This document shows positions 36,257-45,751 of a DNA stretch of 64,000 nt, in pieces (within the stretch, counting starts at the first letter, position 1; every line of letters begins with the position of its first letter). The notes below the pieces were generated by a model, which worked only from the letters and a program-made list of their open reading frames with translations, did no database searches and was not told where the DNA came from. The stretch covers positions 1,798,001 through 1,862,000 of the forward strand of contig NZ_CP036278.1 of NCBI RefSeq assembly GCF_007748035.1. The letters run 5' to 3'. Position numbers and translations under genes: made by a program. The stretch comes from Aeoliella mucimassa. Its GTDB lineage: Bacteria; Planctomycetota; Planctomycetia; Pirellulales; Lacipirellulaceae.

Positions 36257-36952
36257 CTATGCGGCGTGTTTGCGGATCATGGCAGAAGATTCCAGGCAAA
36301 GAACCTCTGCCCTTAGTTCACCGAAAGTCGGGAAATTGTGAAGTTCTCGCGGCAGGAATTGCCTGTTGATGACTCGCAGCACCGTGAATGTGAGTATCTT
36401 CAAGTCCATGCCAAGCGAGCGGTTTTCGAGATAGTATTTCTGCAGTCTCAATTTGCGAGGGCGGATGAAGCGGTCGTACGCCAGTTCTCGATCGGGGGCA
36501 CCTGCCAGCGACGAGGCCTCGTCACTATTCCACAGCGACGCCCAATCGGTCATACCGGGACGCAAATTCAACAAACGCTTATCACTCCCGCTTAGGCTAT
36601 CCACTCGGTCGACTAGTTCTGGACCAGGGCCTACCAAGCTCATCTCGCCGCGGAGTACGTTCAGTAGTTGGGGAAGCTCATGGATGCGGAAGCGTCGCAT
36701 TAAACGACCCGATGCGGAGAGTTGCGGGTCGTTACGGGGAGTGCTCGTACCACACAGGGCTGCAGAACTAGCGTGGAGCACTCGAAACTTAAAAGTACGG
36801 AATGGCAACCCACCGCGACCTGCGCGACGCTCACGACATAGCACGGGGCCGCGAGACTCGTACTTCATCCATACAGCTACCAGCAGAAACAATGGAGAGA
36901 GAACTGCCAGGAGTACGAGTGCGCCAACGATATCGAAAGCACGTTTCATCAT
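36257..36952 (-). CDS. Bacterial sugar transferase, polyprenyl-phosphate type, non-canonical active site
   Basis: A 231-residue monotopic phosphoglycosyltransferase-family protein: MKRAFDIVGALVLLAVLSPLFLLVAVWMKY is the re-entrant membrane helix, followed by FKFRVLHAS, IHELPQLLNVLRGEMSLVGPGPELVD and NLRPGMTDWASLW. The family's catalytic Asp-Glu pair (DELPQ) reads HELPQ here, and VGPRP reads VGPGP. The usual role is to move a sugar-phosphate onto undecaprenyl phosphate to start a repeat unit. With the catalytic Asp replaced, activity is doubtful. A second, canonical member lies at 42837-43490. Confidence 0.85.
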   Translation of the reverse strand: MMKRAFDIVGALVLLAVLSPLFLLVAVWMKYESRGPVLCRERRAGRGGLPFRTFKFRVLHASSAALCGTSTPRNDPQLSASGRLMRRFRIHELPQLLNVLRGEMSLVGPGPELVDRVDSLSGSDKRLLNLRPGMTDWASLWNSDEASSLAGAPDRELAYDRFIRPRKLRLQKYYLENRSLGMDLKILTFTVLRVINRQFLPRELHNFPTFGELRAEVLCLESSAMIRKHAA

Positions 36953-36956
36953 AGGG

Positions 36957-37967
36957 TTAAGCTGCGTGAGAGTGGGAGGCGATCGCTTGCGGGTTCAAGA
37001 GCTCTTGGTACAGTCCATGGAGTTGACTGGCGATCGTACCCGTAGACATCGGCTCCACATGCCGCCGAAGTGTGGTGGGGACGGGACCATCGAGGGCTCG
37101 CAGGATGCCTTCGGCTAATTCAGCAGGATCGGCCGTGGTTACCGTACACGAAGGTTCCTGGCGGGCGATCAGAGCCAGATCGCTGACATCAGTGGCCACA
37201 AAAGGGGTGTTGCAGGCTAACGCTTCTTTGACGACGTTTGGCCAACCTTCGCGAGTCGAGGTAAGCAGCAAGACGTCGGTAGCGGCCATCCATAGCGCGA
37301 CTTCATCGTGTGTCTTTCCCGACAGGGTCTTGAGCACGATTTCGGGACGCTGCTCGGCCGCAATGTCGAAGGCCGCTTGAGCAAGTTCGGGACGCTTGAG
37401 TGGATTGCACGCTTTCATCGAAGCAAACAGAACCCATGGCTTCGCGTCGTGTCCCAACCCCAAACGCTCGCGAGCTTCGAGTCGTGAGAGTGGTTGAAAG
37501 CGAGTGAGGTTGATGCCGTCGGGAACGACGTGCACGTTCTCGCAGCGCCCATGGTAATCCGAAAGTTCCGTTCGCATCCGCTCGGACATGACGATGACCA
37601 TCTCGTAAGATGGCAGAGCCCGATGAGTCATCTGGCGAACAACACGGCCATGCAGGCGATTGAAAAGGCTTCCTGTGTCGCTTCCAAGCAGGTCGGTTCC
37701 ACGTAGCGAAACGAGCCGACTGCATTTGGCCGCCGACGAGACGAGCGCACACGCCGAACCAAACTGAGCGTGCACCAGGTCGAAGTCGCTCGACATCTCT
37801 CGAATCTGCTGCGCAACGAATGGCAAACGCCACGCTTGACGCAGAGAACCAGTGTAGTGCAAGTGAACATCCACGCCGACTTCGCGCATTGCCTCGGCCA
37901 GGATGAACATAAACACCCCGGAAGATTGCACTTTTCTAGAGAAATTGTGAGGCCACAGGACTTTCAT
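36957..37967 (-). CDS. Glycosyltransferase, family 4 type
   Basis: A GT-B glycosyltransferase. The chosen start MKVLWPHNFSRK is the usual first strand; in-frame ATGs at 38003 and 38021 give longer N-termini and the latter would overlap the preceding gene. The C-terminal domain has WVLFASMKACNPLKRPELAQ and LLLTSTREGWPNVVKEALACNTPFVATDVSDL. The latter is the GPGTEPFGL-like ExGWPNVxxEAxACGxPVV donor-site pattern with the Glu motif. It probably adds one sugar of the repeat unit on the inner face of the membrane. Linkage cannot be predicted. Confidence 0.88.
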   Translation of the reverse strand: MKVLWPHNFSRKVQSSGVFMFILAEAMREVGVDVHLHYTGSLRQAWRLPFVAQQIREMSSDFDLVHAQFGSACALVSSAAKCSRLVSLRGTDLLGSDTGSLFNRLHGRVVRQMTHRALPSYEMVIVMSERMRTELSDYHGRCENVHVVPDGINLTRFQPLSRLEARERLGLGHDAKPWVLFASMKACNPLKRPELAQAAFDIAAEQRPEIVLKTLSGKTHDEVALWMAATDVLLLTSTREGWPNVVKEALACNTPFVATDVSDLALIARQEPSCTVTTADPAELAEGILRALDGPVPTTLRRHVEPMSTGTIASQLHGLYQELLNPQAIASHSHAA

Positions 37968-38011
37968 GGAAGACTCAATAGTAGGAGCACCTTCTTGGTT
38001 CATCGAGTACT

Positions 38012-38980
38012 CTACCCGCATTTTGCTAATGCTTGGGCGGGCGAGGCAACGATCCAGGCAAAAGTTGCCGCAAGATCGTCGGCGGGGCGATCTTTGAACT
38101 CGGCAGCGAGAGGGGCATCGCCTTGCTGCACCTTGGCAACCAAACTCGGATCAATCTGGGGATCATCAGCGACTATCTCTAATCCACTTTTGTTGAACGT
38201 TCTCAAGTAGTCGCTATGACGCAGTCGGTTCATGTACATGAACCGATTGCCAGCCAATCGATCCCATTCGCGAGTGGTGAATTGCAGGAAGTTGATGGCA
38301 TCGATGGTGGAGTCGTTATGCGAGAAGTGGTCGGTGTAATCGACTCCATGAACAATCAATCCATGCGGTTTCGTAATGCGTTGGGCCTCGCTGAGTATAT
38401 CGGCAAGTACTTGGGGAGGGATATGCTCGAGCACGGTGTACGATGTGTGATAGTCGATACTATCGCTGGCCAGATGCGTATGAGCAGCATCGGCAGGTGA
38501 GGCGTACTCGACTTGAAAGCTTGTTAGAATCGTATCGATGGATGGGTGCGCTTCTGCCAGTTCACAGAGGAAATCGAACCGGTCGGGGATCAGCCGCTCG
38601 GCGAATAGCTGTTCCATTTGGGAGCGATTCGTGCGGATGTAATCTAGCGACTCCAGTATCAGCTCATGCTTCAGATAGCGGTTCAAGTCGACGGTGATCG
38701 TTTTCTTGGCGCCCATCAACCAATAAGCAATCGGTACGCTTACCATGCGTCCGGTGCCAACTTCAAAGAACACGCCACCTTTCGGATTTCGACCTGTGGC
38801 AACGATGCGGTCCCATGTTTCGATTGCCGCCTGCAGGCGTTTGGTGGGGTCGATGCGGCGCAGTCCTCCAAAACGTCGTTGGATCGGATAGTAAACCGAC
38901 AGAGCTAGTTGCTCTGGGAGGCTTGCTACCAGATTCTGAATAAACGCCTTGTATTTCCAGTGCATATTATTGATTGCCAA
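38012..38980 (-). CDS. SAM-dependent methyltransferase-like protein
   Basis: The 322-residue product has a class I methyltransferase core: GGVFFEVGTGRMVSVPIAYWLMGAKKTITVDLNRYL is motif I plus the ribose-binding acid, and SDSIDYHTSYTVLEHIPPQVLADILSEAQRITKPHGLIVHGVDY is motifs II-III. The N-terminal 60 residues are variable. It sits between a glycosyltransferase and the polymerase, so it likely methylates a sugar of the polymer. A start at 38965 (MHWKYKAF) is also possible. The exact acceptor is unknown. Confidence 0.75.
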   Translation of the reverse strand: MAINNMHWKYKAFIQNLVASLPEQLALSVYYPIQRRFGGLRRIDPTKRLQAAIETWDRIVATGRNPKGGVFFEVGTGRMVSVPIAYWLMGAKKTITVDLNRYLKHELILESLDYIRTNRSQMEQLFAERLIPDRFDFLCELAEAHPSIDTILTSFQVEYASPADAAHTHLASDSIDYHTSYTVLEHIPPQVLADILSEAQRITKPHGLIVHGVDYTDHFSHNDSTIDAINFLQFTTREWDRLAGNRFMYMNRLRHSDYLRTFNKSGLEIVADDPQIDPSLVAKVQQGDAPLAAEFKDRPADDLAATFAWIVASPAQALAKCG

Positions 38981-39089
38981 GCAGAGGTTTGGGGCGTGCT
39001 ACGACGGTTGGACGGCGGACGGTAGCAGATTGGACAATGATGTCCAAGACGGATTTCTCAGGGAAAACCCCGCCTTAATAATAGATGCC

Positions 39090-40415
39090 CTAAGCCGCAG
39101 GGCGTGACTGCATTGCTGGCATGGCTGGCGTCGTATAGGGAGCGACCGGTTTAGCAATCAGTCTTCGACTGCTATCGAGAACGAGCAACGCAATGACATA
39201 GATGGGGAGCTCCCGAATGCAGCTCTGAACGATCTGCACCGTTGGAGCGCGATGCATGATTACCAGAAGTTGGTACTGCAGAACCGATAAGGTTGCTGCC
39301 CACATGGCTGTCGCATAACGCTTGGCAAAGAATGGCAACGTGAATAGCCATAAACGATTCAGGCAGAAGCCTAATACGAAGTACTGCAGGAAGGCTCCCG
39401 CGTAACCAAAGTTCAAGTAGGCCTCGGCCAACAACGAGTATCCAAAGCCTAGTCCTGGTGTCCACTTCACGACATTGTTATGGGCGAACGCTTGAGCCAA
39501 GTCTTCGGGGCGATTGGGCCATACCGAGCGAGGAACCCAAGCGCCTAGCGCAGTCAGATAGCTCGAGCCGTAGACCGGGTCTTCGTCGCCATTGACCGCG
39601 GACGAGAGACTCATCATCGGACCATTCGCGTCCTGGTATTCCAGGGTGAACGAATCGACAATCTGCGAAATATCAGGGGTAACGTTGATTCGCCAAGCCG
39701 AGAAAGCAGGCAGCAATACCGTGGCGGACAAAGCTCCGCAGCAGTACAGCGTCAGATGTAACGAGGATCGACTCCGTTTTCCGACCCAATAGGTTCCAAT
39801 GCCCATGGCCGCGGTGAGTAGCGGATTCTTGTCCGAAGTGTAGAATCCCCACCCTACCAAAGACGAGAAAGACGCCAGAAAGCCAATGCTAAGGAACTTT
39901 CGCTGGCACGAATAAATGCCAATCACAATGCCTGCTGTCAGTGTGAGCATTCGCGTGGTGTAGCTGAACAACGACTCATTGTAGCGAAACTCGTTCGCTT
40001 CGTGATAGGACAAGTGCTGAAACATCGTTTCGCCGTAGAATACGTACAATGTTCCGACGAGAGCTACGATGAGAAATAGAATCGACCGAGGAAATCGTTG
40101 TCGGGTATTGAAGCGAATGTCGGCAAGTGCACGCTGCATGCCCGACATATGAAAACCAACAATGAATCCCAGCAATGCGAGCACAGCGAGAATGGCAATG
40201 GTTACTCGACCTTCGTAAGGAAGATAGAACAACGTCGGCTCGGTCATATGAAGATCGCGATTCTTCAGCTGCAATTCCAAGGGAACGCCAAGGTAATAGT
40301 AGAACCCCGTGATCCCAAAGAGAGTCACGGGATGCCAGTAACCCCCGCGACGAGCGTAGTAGCTCGCAGCGGCCAAGAAGATGACGATATAGACGGCAAC
40401 AAGCACGTAGAACAT
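39090..40415 (-). CDS. O-antigen/polysaccharide polymerase (Wzy-like)
   Basis: A 441-residue protein with about 11-12 membrane segments, starting MFYVLVAVYIVIFLAAASYY, with one large non-membrane loop in the second half (about residues 250-330) holding PVYGSSYLTALGAWVPRSVWPNRPEDLAQAFA. That loop and the Gly-Phe-Gly-Tyr-Ser run LGFGYSLLAEAYLNFGYAGAF match O-antigen repeat-unit polymerases (EpsG/Wzy types). It would join lipid-linked repeats at the outer face of the inner membrane. The start shares one base with the flippase stop (TGATG). Confidence 0.8.
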   Translation of the reverse strand: MFYVLVAVYIVIFLAAASYYARRGGYWHPVTLFGITGFYYYLGVPLELQLKNRDLHMTEPTLFYLPYEGRVTIAILAVLALLGFIVGFHMSGMQRALADIRFNTRQRFPRSILFLIVALVGTLYVFYGETMFQHLSYHEANEFRYNESLFSYTTRMLTLTAGIVIGIYSCQRKFLSIGFLASFSSLVGWGFYTSDKNPLLTAAMGIGTYWVGKRSRSSLHLTLYCCGALSATVLLPAFSAWRINVTPDISQIVDSFTLEYQDANGPMMSLSSAVNGDEDPVYGSSYLTALGAWVPRSVWPNRPEDLAQAFAHNNVVKWTPGLGFGYSLLAEAYLNFGYAGAFLQYFVLGFCLNRLWLFTLPFFAKRYATAMWAATLSVLQYQLLVIMHRAPTVQIVQSCIRELPIYVIALLVLDSSRRLIAKPVAPYTTPAMPAMQSRPAA

Positions 40416-41800
40416 CAGGCTGCCCTCCGTACCGAGTCAGGCGCGCTGGAAAGTTGCAGGCCTTGCAGCTCTTTGTACAGCCAAGTGCCTGCTGCGAAAG
40501 TCGTTGTGACTGCCAGCATCCAAATGGCGGCATAGAAAGCCGTGATAATGGCGATTTCGGACCACCCTGCGGAAACCAGCGTGTAGTAGGTTGCGAAAAA
40601 CACCACGAGGGAAGCAGCACTAAGGTGGGGAACAATCGCCCTGCGGTACACTGCGTCGGCTACGCCCTTGAGTGCAATGAAAACGTTAAGCGGCAACGCG
40701 ATCGGCACGATCATCCGCACCGCAGCAACCAGTTCGGGCGAGCTCTTGCCAAGGTGGAACCAAATCAGATAGGGAGCCAAGCACCACAGGAACACAACGC
40801 CTGCGATGGTCACGGCCCCAGCAAAGCCCAGCATCTTGGTCAGTCTGCTTACCAGACGGCGTAGATTTCCTGACTGAGTTAAATAGGCGGTTTCGGCCAG
40901 TACGAACTGATTAGCGGGGGCCACCAACTGCATCAGCAGCGTTAGCATCACCAAACCGTAGGCTACTTCGGCACCTTTCTCCAGTCCGTAGCGTTGAGCG
41001 GTAAGCATCGCAGGAAGTGCCAGCAATCCATAATAACTGGCTTCACCGGGCAGTCGAGGCAGTCCCGCACGCAAAAGCCGTCGGCCTTCTGTTACTTGAG
41101 GTGTCACCAGCGTGCGCCAGGAACCTTGCATCGCCAAGCAGGCGACGACAACGTTCAAGGCAATTTGCATCAGTCCGCCGAATAGCAGAAAGTTCTCAAG
41201 CGTGGAAACGAAAGGCAAGACCGAGATTGGTGCGACAACCAGACATACCACCTGCACCCAGTTGGCTCGATTATTCCATAAGAGTCCGCGGCTAAATCCA
41301 GCGTTGCAGGTGGTCCATACAAGAGCCAGTAGCCAGGCTGAAAGGCATAGTAGTACGTAGGTTAGCCCTGGCCCGCCGATGAGCCATTGCGAGGCAGCTT
41401 CTCCTGCTAAGAGCACTACCAACGAGTAGATGCCAATCGCAAGAGCGCCGAGCTGCAGCGAAGCCGCCAGGAAGCGGTCGGCGTCGAGCGACGAATCGCC
41501 TTTGGTCGATCGTGGGACGAGCTTCGCTAGATTCACTCCAAGCCCCAGCGAGACGACAGGCAGTAGGGCAGAGGTAAACCGTCGCACGATAAGGAATTGC
41601 TGAAAGCCTTGCTCACCAAATTCCTGGAGAGCGAGACGAAGAATCAAGAAACTACCGAGAATGATGAGTCCCGAGCAGAAGTAGCTAAACGCATACTCAC
41701 GCACCGCAGCCAACCGTCGCTGGTTCGCCGCGCCTGGCACCGAAGCGGTTTCGGCAACAAGCGTTCGTTTTTCATCGGTGTTGTGGTGCTGAGTGTCCAA
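40415..41800 (-). CDS. Polysaccharide flippase (Wzx-like, MOP superfamily)
   Basis: A 461-residue protein with about 12-14 membrane segments and a short soluble N-terminus. The pattern ALLPVVSLGLGVNLAKLVPR in the first third and RRLLRAGLPRLPGEASYYGLLALPAMLTAQRYG in the middle fits the MOP flippases that move undecaprenyl-linked repeats across the membrane. It directly precedes the polymerase gene, with a one-base stop-start overlap, as expected for a Wzx/Wzy pair. Confidence 0.85.
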   Translation of the reverse strand: MDTQHHNTDEKRTLVAETASVPGAANQRRLAAVREYAFSYFCSGLIILGSFLILRLALQEFGEQGFQQFLIVRRFTSALLPVVSLGLGVNLAKLVPRSTKGDSSLDADRFLAASLQLGALAIGIYSLVVLLAGEAASQWLIGGPGLTYVLLCLSAWLLALVWTTCNAGFSRGLLWNNRANWVQVVCLVVAPISVLPFVSTLENFLLFGGLMQIALNVVVACLAMQGSWRTLVTPQVTEGRRLLRAGLPRLPGEASYYGLLALPAMLTAQRYGLEKGAEVAYGLVMLTLLMQLVAPANQFVLAETAYLTQSGNLRRLVSRLTKMLGFAGAVTIAGVVFLWCLAPYLIWFHLGKSSPELVAAVRMIVPIALPLNVFIALKGVADAVYRRAIVPHLSAASLVVFFATYYTLVSAGWSEIAIITAFYAAIWMLAVTTTFAAGTWLYKELQGLQLSSAPDSVRRAA

Positions 41801-41889
41801 GATGGACGTGTCCTAGCTGGGGGGCGTTTAAGACTGCAAAGCGGGAGTGTAGGAAAACGCAAGGAATACCAGCAAGATCGAATTGTTTG

Positions 41890-42837
41890 CTAAGCTGCCA
41901 GCTTCGATAGTTGCTCGGAGGCCTGATTCAAACGATTGTAGTCGTGCTCTTCAAGAGACCAGTCGCTACCCCCCAGGTTGTCGTCGACTTGTGATTCGGT
42001 TTTGGCTCCAAAAAGAACGACTCCGACAGATTCTGTGTCGAGTAGCCAACGAATCGCGACCTGGGCAGGTGTCTTGCTGTATCGCTTGGCGACTTCTTTC
42101 ACGACTTCAACGACCTTCAGGTTGCGTTGGAAGGCTTCACCTTGGAAGTTAGGATAGCGATTGCGTCGATCACCGGCCGCAAACTTGGACGTGTGATTGT
42201 ACTTACCCGTGAGCAACCCCTGAGCCAGGGAACCCCAGGTGATCAGGGTAGAGTTGGTACGGTGGACAGCATCCGATAAGTCCAGTGACCGACGATTTAG
42301 TAGGCTAAGCTCGACCTGAATGCCAGCGATCGGCGACACTTGCGAGGCTGTGATTAGTTGGTGCGAATCGAAGTTCGAAACACCGATCTCACGTATCTTT
42401 CCTTCTTCTCGACATTTCTGAAGCTCGGCGACGGTGTCTTCGATCGCTGTCTGTCCATCCGGCCAGTGAACGTAGTAAAGCGGTATCGATTCGACTCGGA
42501 GTCGTTTCAGGCTCGCTTCAAGAGCTTGCCGCATGTAAGCGGGGCGAATGTCGTTCGTGATTCGCTTCTCAGAGTCCCAACGAACGCCAAACTTGGTAGC
42601 GATCACCACTTCGTGCCGGCGGTCTCCGAGTGCTTGCGAGAGTACTTGCTCCGAGTGGCCAAGGCCATACACATCGGCCGTGTCGAAGAAGTTGATACCT
42701 GCATCGAGTGCTACATGCACGGCCCGAATCGAGTCGCGATCCTCGACGCTTCCCCAGCCATGGCCTCCCATGGGGCATCCCCCTAGGCCGAGGCGGCTCA
42801 CCACCAAGTCCGATGCACCGAGCCGAACGAATTCCAT
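41890..42837 (-). CDS. Aldo/keto reductase
   Basis: A 315-residue (beta/alpha)8-barrel NADPH reductase. The tetrad is visible: Asp and Tyr in NFFDTADVYGLGHSEQVL, Lys in VIATKFGV, His in LYYVHWPD. GVSNFDSHQL and a C-terminal IRWLLDTESVGVVLFGAKTESQVDDNLGG supply cofactor binding. The ATG at 42837 shares a base with the stop of the sugar transferase (TGATG), so a 27-codon upstream extension is rejected. It may reduce a keto-sugar intermediate, as in deoxysugar pathways; the substrate is unknown. Confidence 0.92.
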   Translation of the reverse strand: MEFVRLGASDLVVSRLGLGGCPMGGHGWGSVEDRDSIRAVHVALDAGINFFDTADVYGLGHSEQVLSQALGDRRHEVVIATKFGVRWDSEKRITNDIRPAYMRQALEASLKRLRVESIPLYYVHWPDGQTAIEDTVAELQKCREEGKIREIGVSNFDSHQLITASQVSPIAGIQVELSLLNRRSLDLSDAVHRTNSTLITWGSLAQGLLTGKYNHTSKFAAGDRRNRYPNFQGEAFQRNLKVVEVVKEVAKRYSKTPAQVAIRWLLDTESVGVVLFGAKTESQVDDNLGGSDWSLEEHDYNRLNQASEQLSKLAA

Positions 42838-43490
42838 CAAGCACTCCGACGGAACGGTTTCGAGGCAACCACATAGGCAGTGCGGGCAAGAATGGCCGCA
42901 TCGTTTTTCAACGACCACTCATCCACATAGCGGAGTCTCAATTGGTTCTTACGAGGTAAAACGTGCAGACTGTAATACTCGTCAGGGTTCTCTTCGCCAA
43001 CCACTTCCTGGAGGTCATTGAACTCGATGCTCGCCAGGTCGGTAATGCCGGGCTTCATGCTCAAGATGCGAAGCTCGTCACCGGCGTATTGCTCCGTGTA
43101 TTCCGACACTTCCGGACGTGGCCCCACGATGCTCATGTCGCCTTTGAGTACATTGAAGAACTGAGGAAGTTCGTCCAACTTATAGCGACGGAGCAGGGCA
43201 CCGATGCGGGTGAGCCGAGGATCGTTCTTGCCGGTGGTCGTGCCGCCGATCTGCTCGGCTCGATTGACCATGGTGCGAAACTTGAGAATGTAAAAGGGCT
43301 TACCATCTAGGCCGGTGCGAACTCCGCGGTAGATCACAGGGCTGCCTTGGGTCATCCGCAGCAGCACGCTCGTTGCCAGCAGCATTGGGCTCAAGGCGAC
43401 GATCGCCAGCGAGGCGACACTGATATCGAACAACCGTTTCAAACCCAGTTTCAGGGATGGGACCAGTTTTCGCGATGGGGTGGATTGCAT
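42837..43490 (-). CDS. Initiating sugar-phosphate transferase (polyprenyl-phosphate type), canonical
   Basis: A 217-residue monotopic phosphoglycosyltransferase: LKRLFDISVASLAIVALSPMLLATSVLLRMTQGSPVIY, FYILKFRTM, YKLDELPQFFNVLKGDMSIVGPRPEVSEY and MKPGITDLASIEF. The catalytic Asp-Glu pair (DELPQ) and VGPRP are intact. It should load the first sugar-phosphate on undecaprenyl phosphate. The ATG at 43490 has ACGGAG five bases upstream and lies 13 bases after the methyltransferase stop; an upstream start inside that gene is rejected. Confidence 0.92.
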   Translation of the reverse strand: MQSTPSRKLVPSLKLGLKRLFDISVASLAIVALSPMLLATSVLLRMTQGSPVIYRGVRTGLDGKPFYILKFRTMVNRAEQIGGTTTGKNDPRLTRIGALLRRYKLDELPQFFNVLKGDMSIVGPRPEVSEYTEQYAGDELRILSMKPGITDLASIEFNDLQEVVGEENPDEYYSLHVLPRKNQLRLRYVDEWSLKNDAAILARTAYVVASKPFRRSA

Positions 43491-43503
43491 GTCGACTCCG
43501 TAG

Positions 43504-44400
43504 TTAAGCCACCTGACGCTCAAGCATTGCCTGATCCTGGTTGGTCGGTTTCTGGAACGAGCAACCACCGCGTCCATCAGGAAGTAACTTTACCTGCAGA
43601 TCACGGTTGGCGATGAACTCGTCGGTGGCTCGTTTTGCACCGTAGCAGCTGCAATAGTCGTCGATGATAATCTGACCACCCGGGCTTACCTGATCGAATA
43701 GTGCCTCGAGGCAGCATTTGGTCGAGTCGTACCAGTCTCCATCAACTCGCAGCAAGGCAATGGCCTCAATCTGATCGCGGGTGGGTTCAAGCGTGTCTTG
43801 GAACCACCCTTTTACGAGCGTGATTTTATCGCGCGATAGTTGGAAGTCGTCGAAGAGCAGGCCCGAGACTTGTTCGATCGTTCCCAGGCACGAGCCTTTG
43901 GGAAGCGGGCGGATGTGCCTGCCAGTTTCGCCATCGGCGAAATCGTCGCTGGTCGGATCGGGAAGGCCTTCGAACGAATCGAAGAACCAGCAGGTGCGTT
44001 CGGTGGGGTCGCTATCGGCCACGGTGGCAATCAGAGCTGCACAACCACCCTGAGCCACTCCACACTCCACGAATGCACCGGGGACCCCTTGTTTTACAAG
44101 CTGCTCGGCCAGATCGTGCGTATGTTCGAGCCCCGGAGAGCCGATTAGCGAATGCGGCATGACCTTCAAAACGCGTTGCATGCAAGTAACCCGATCTTGA
44201 TCGCCTGCTCGTCGTGCTGCGTTAAGTTTAGAGCGATACTGCCCACGTTGTAGTTGCTGGTAAATGCTGAATAGCGGATGGTAAACCGCTGCGTAAGCGC
44301 GTGCCGGCAAAATGCGGTGCAGCGTAGTCAGCCCCAGGCGGGCGGTCTTCTTAAAAAGCGACGCATCGGTATAGGGATCGCTAAAAGCAGATGTGTCCAT
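43504..44400 (-). CDS. TylF/MycF-type O-methyltransferase
   Basis: A 298-residue SAM-dependent, metal-dependent sugar O-methyltransferase. The motifs are GAFVECGVAQGGCAALIATVA (SAM site), CWFFDSFEGLPDP, LLRVDGDWYDSTKCCLEALFDQVSPGGQIIIDDY (metal ligands Asp) and GAKRATDEF. These match the macrocin O-methyltransferase family. It probably methylates a hydroxyl of a repeat-unit sugar. It lies in the operon between two glycosyl-type genes. Confidence 0.92.
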   Translation of the reverse strand: MDTSAFSDPYTDASLFKKTARLGLTTLHRILPARAYAAVYHPLFSIYQQLQRGQYRSKLNAARRAGDQDRVTCMQRVLKVMPHSLIGSPGLEHTHDLAEQLVKQGVPGAFVECGVAQGGCAALIATVADSDPTERTCWFFDSFEGLPDPTSDDFADGETGRHIRPLPKGSCLGTIEQVSGLLFDDFQLSRDKITLVKGWFQDTLEPTRDQIEAIALLRVDGDWYDSTKCCLEALFDQVSPGGQIIIDDYCSCYGAKRATDEFIANRDLQVKLLPDGRGGCSFQKPTNQDQAMLERQVA

Positions 44401-44425
44401 GAATCATCTTTCTTGGTTTGCGATA

Positions 44426-45682
44426 TCAGGCCGCTTGAGAACGTGGAGCGACGAATTGATTTAGGTACTGGACGAATCGTGGATAGATGGCAGAGCTTTT
44501 ATAAGAATTCTGCCATATGTGGAAGGCGTTCTGGCGATAGCATTCGAGTTGCTCTGGATTGCTAGCAAAGGCTCGAATCGCAGTCGCCAGCGACTCGGCA
44601 TTGCCTGCCTGGTAAGAGGAGCCACACTCATTCTCAGTCAGTAGCTCTGGAAGCTCGCCCTTGAGACTCGAAAGAATGCAGAGGCGATTGGCCATGTATT
44701 CAAAGGCTTTATTCGGCAAGCTTTGCTTAGCTCCTACCGCATAGGTTGCCAGACCGATATGAGAGACCGAAGCCAACTCTTGCAGTGTTTTTGGGGGTAC
44801 CCAACCGAACAGGTGGACCGACTTTAGCCCCTCGGCTATTTTGCGGATTTGTGCCATCTTCGAGCCATCGCCGCAGAGGGCAAACTGAAGGTGGTGGTTG
44901 CCTGAAAGTTCCAGCGAACGTGCGGCGGATACGATGGTTTCGACGTCGTAGCTTGTCTCAAACTGGCCGGCGTACAAACAGGTGATATGATCTGGTGCCA
45001 GCCCGTGCTTCTTTAGCGTTGCTAGGCGGCCGCGGTCATCGGTAGGCGGAAGTGTCGCGAGCTCATAGCCGAGCGGAACCACTTGGTCCCGTGCTGTGGA
45101 TGGGCGATTCGCATGATGAAGCCCCCAGTCTAGATACGACTGGGAGACGGCAATCAATGCGTCCGCATTCCTGCAGGCTCGTTTCGCCAAACGCAGGTGC
45201 GAGCCAAGCAATAAACGCCCTAGCGGCTTCAGCGCGGTCGGCAGAGCATTTAGGTACAAATCGGGCCAGAGGTCACGCACGTCGACAATTACCGGAATAT
45301 CGTGACAGCGACCAAAGCTCACGGCCGCGTCGGCCCACTCCAGCGAGGGGATGGCAGTCACGATCAAATCGGGGCGTGGCAAGTCACCAGCCAGTTCATG
45401 GAACCGACGACCCAGCACCGAATACATACGCATTCGCGCAAGGCTAGTATTGCGACGATAACCCTCTGCATGCACAAACTGAATGCAGTAGTTGCTATCG
45501 ACTTCGACTTGGCAGTCTTGCTGGTAGCGTTGCTCTTTGCGGAAGTGGCAAAAGGTAGGCGACCAGTGCGTAACGTGATGTCCCGCGTTACGGAGGGCAT
45601 CCGCAACGTAGCCATAGCGGAACTTTCGCGCAGGGCCATCTACTGGCATTTGCTCACCAATATGCATAAGCCATGCGCGCAT
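44426..45682 (-). CDS. Glycosyltransferase, family 4 (WbuB-like)
   Basis: A GT-B enzyme of 418 residues from the ATG at 45682; an 84-codon upstream extension has no similarity to the family and crosses the divergent leader. The N-domain has RNAGHHVTHWSPTF and PVIVDVRDLWPDLYLNALP, a WbuB/WcaI-type signature. The C-domain has CLYAGQFETSYDVETIVSAARSL, FALCGDGSKM and a YMANRLCILSSLKGELPELLTENECGSSY donor site. It is the first gene of the minus-strand operon and probably adds a sugar (FucNAc-like in the named relatives). Confidence 0.87.
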   Translation of the reverse strand: MRAWLMHIGEQMPVDGPARKFRYGYVADALRNAGHHVTHWSPTFCHFRKEQRYQQDCQVEVDSNYCIQFVHAEGYRRNTSLARMRMYSVLGRRFHELAGDLPRPDLIVTAIPSLEWADAAVSFGRCHDIPVIVDVRDLWPDLYLNALPTALKPLGRLLLGSHLRLAKRACRNADALIAVSQSYLDWGLHHANRPSTARDQVVPLGYELATLPPTDDRGRLATLKKHGLAPDHITCLYAGQFETSYDVETIVSAARSLELSGNHHLQFALCGDGSKMAQIRKIAEGLKSVHLFGWVPPKTLQELASVSHIGLATYAVGAKQSLPNKAFEYMANRLCILSSLKGELPELLTENECGSSYQAGNAESLATAIRAFASNPEQLECYRQNAFHIWQNSYKSSAIYPRFVQYLNQFVAPRSQAA

Positions 45683-45751
45683 GTTAACTAGTCCACGGTT
45701 TTTGTCTGTGGGGCAGTCGTAGATGCCGAGAGAAACGTGTGCTAGCAGCGC

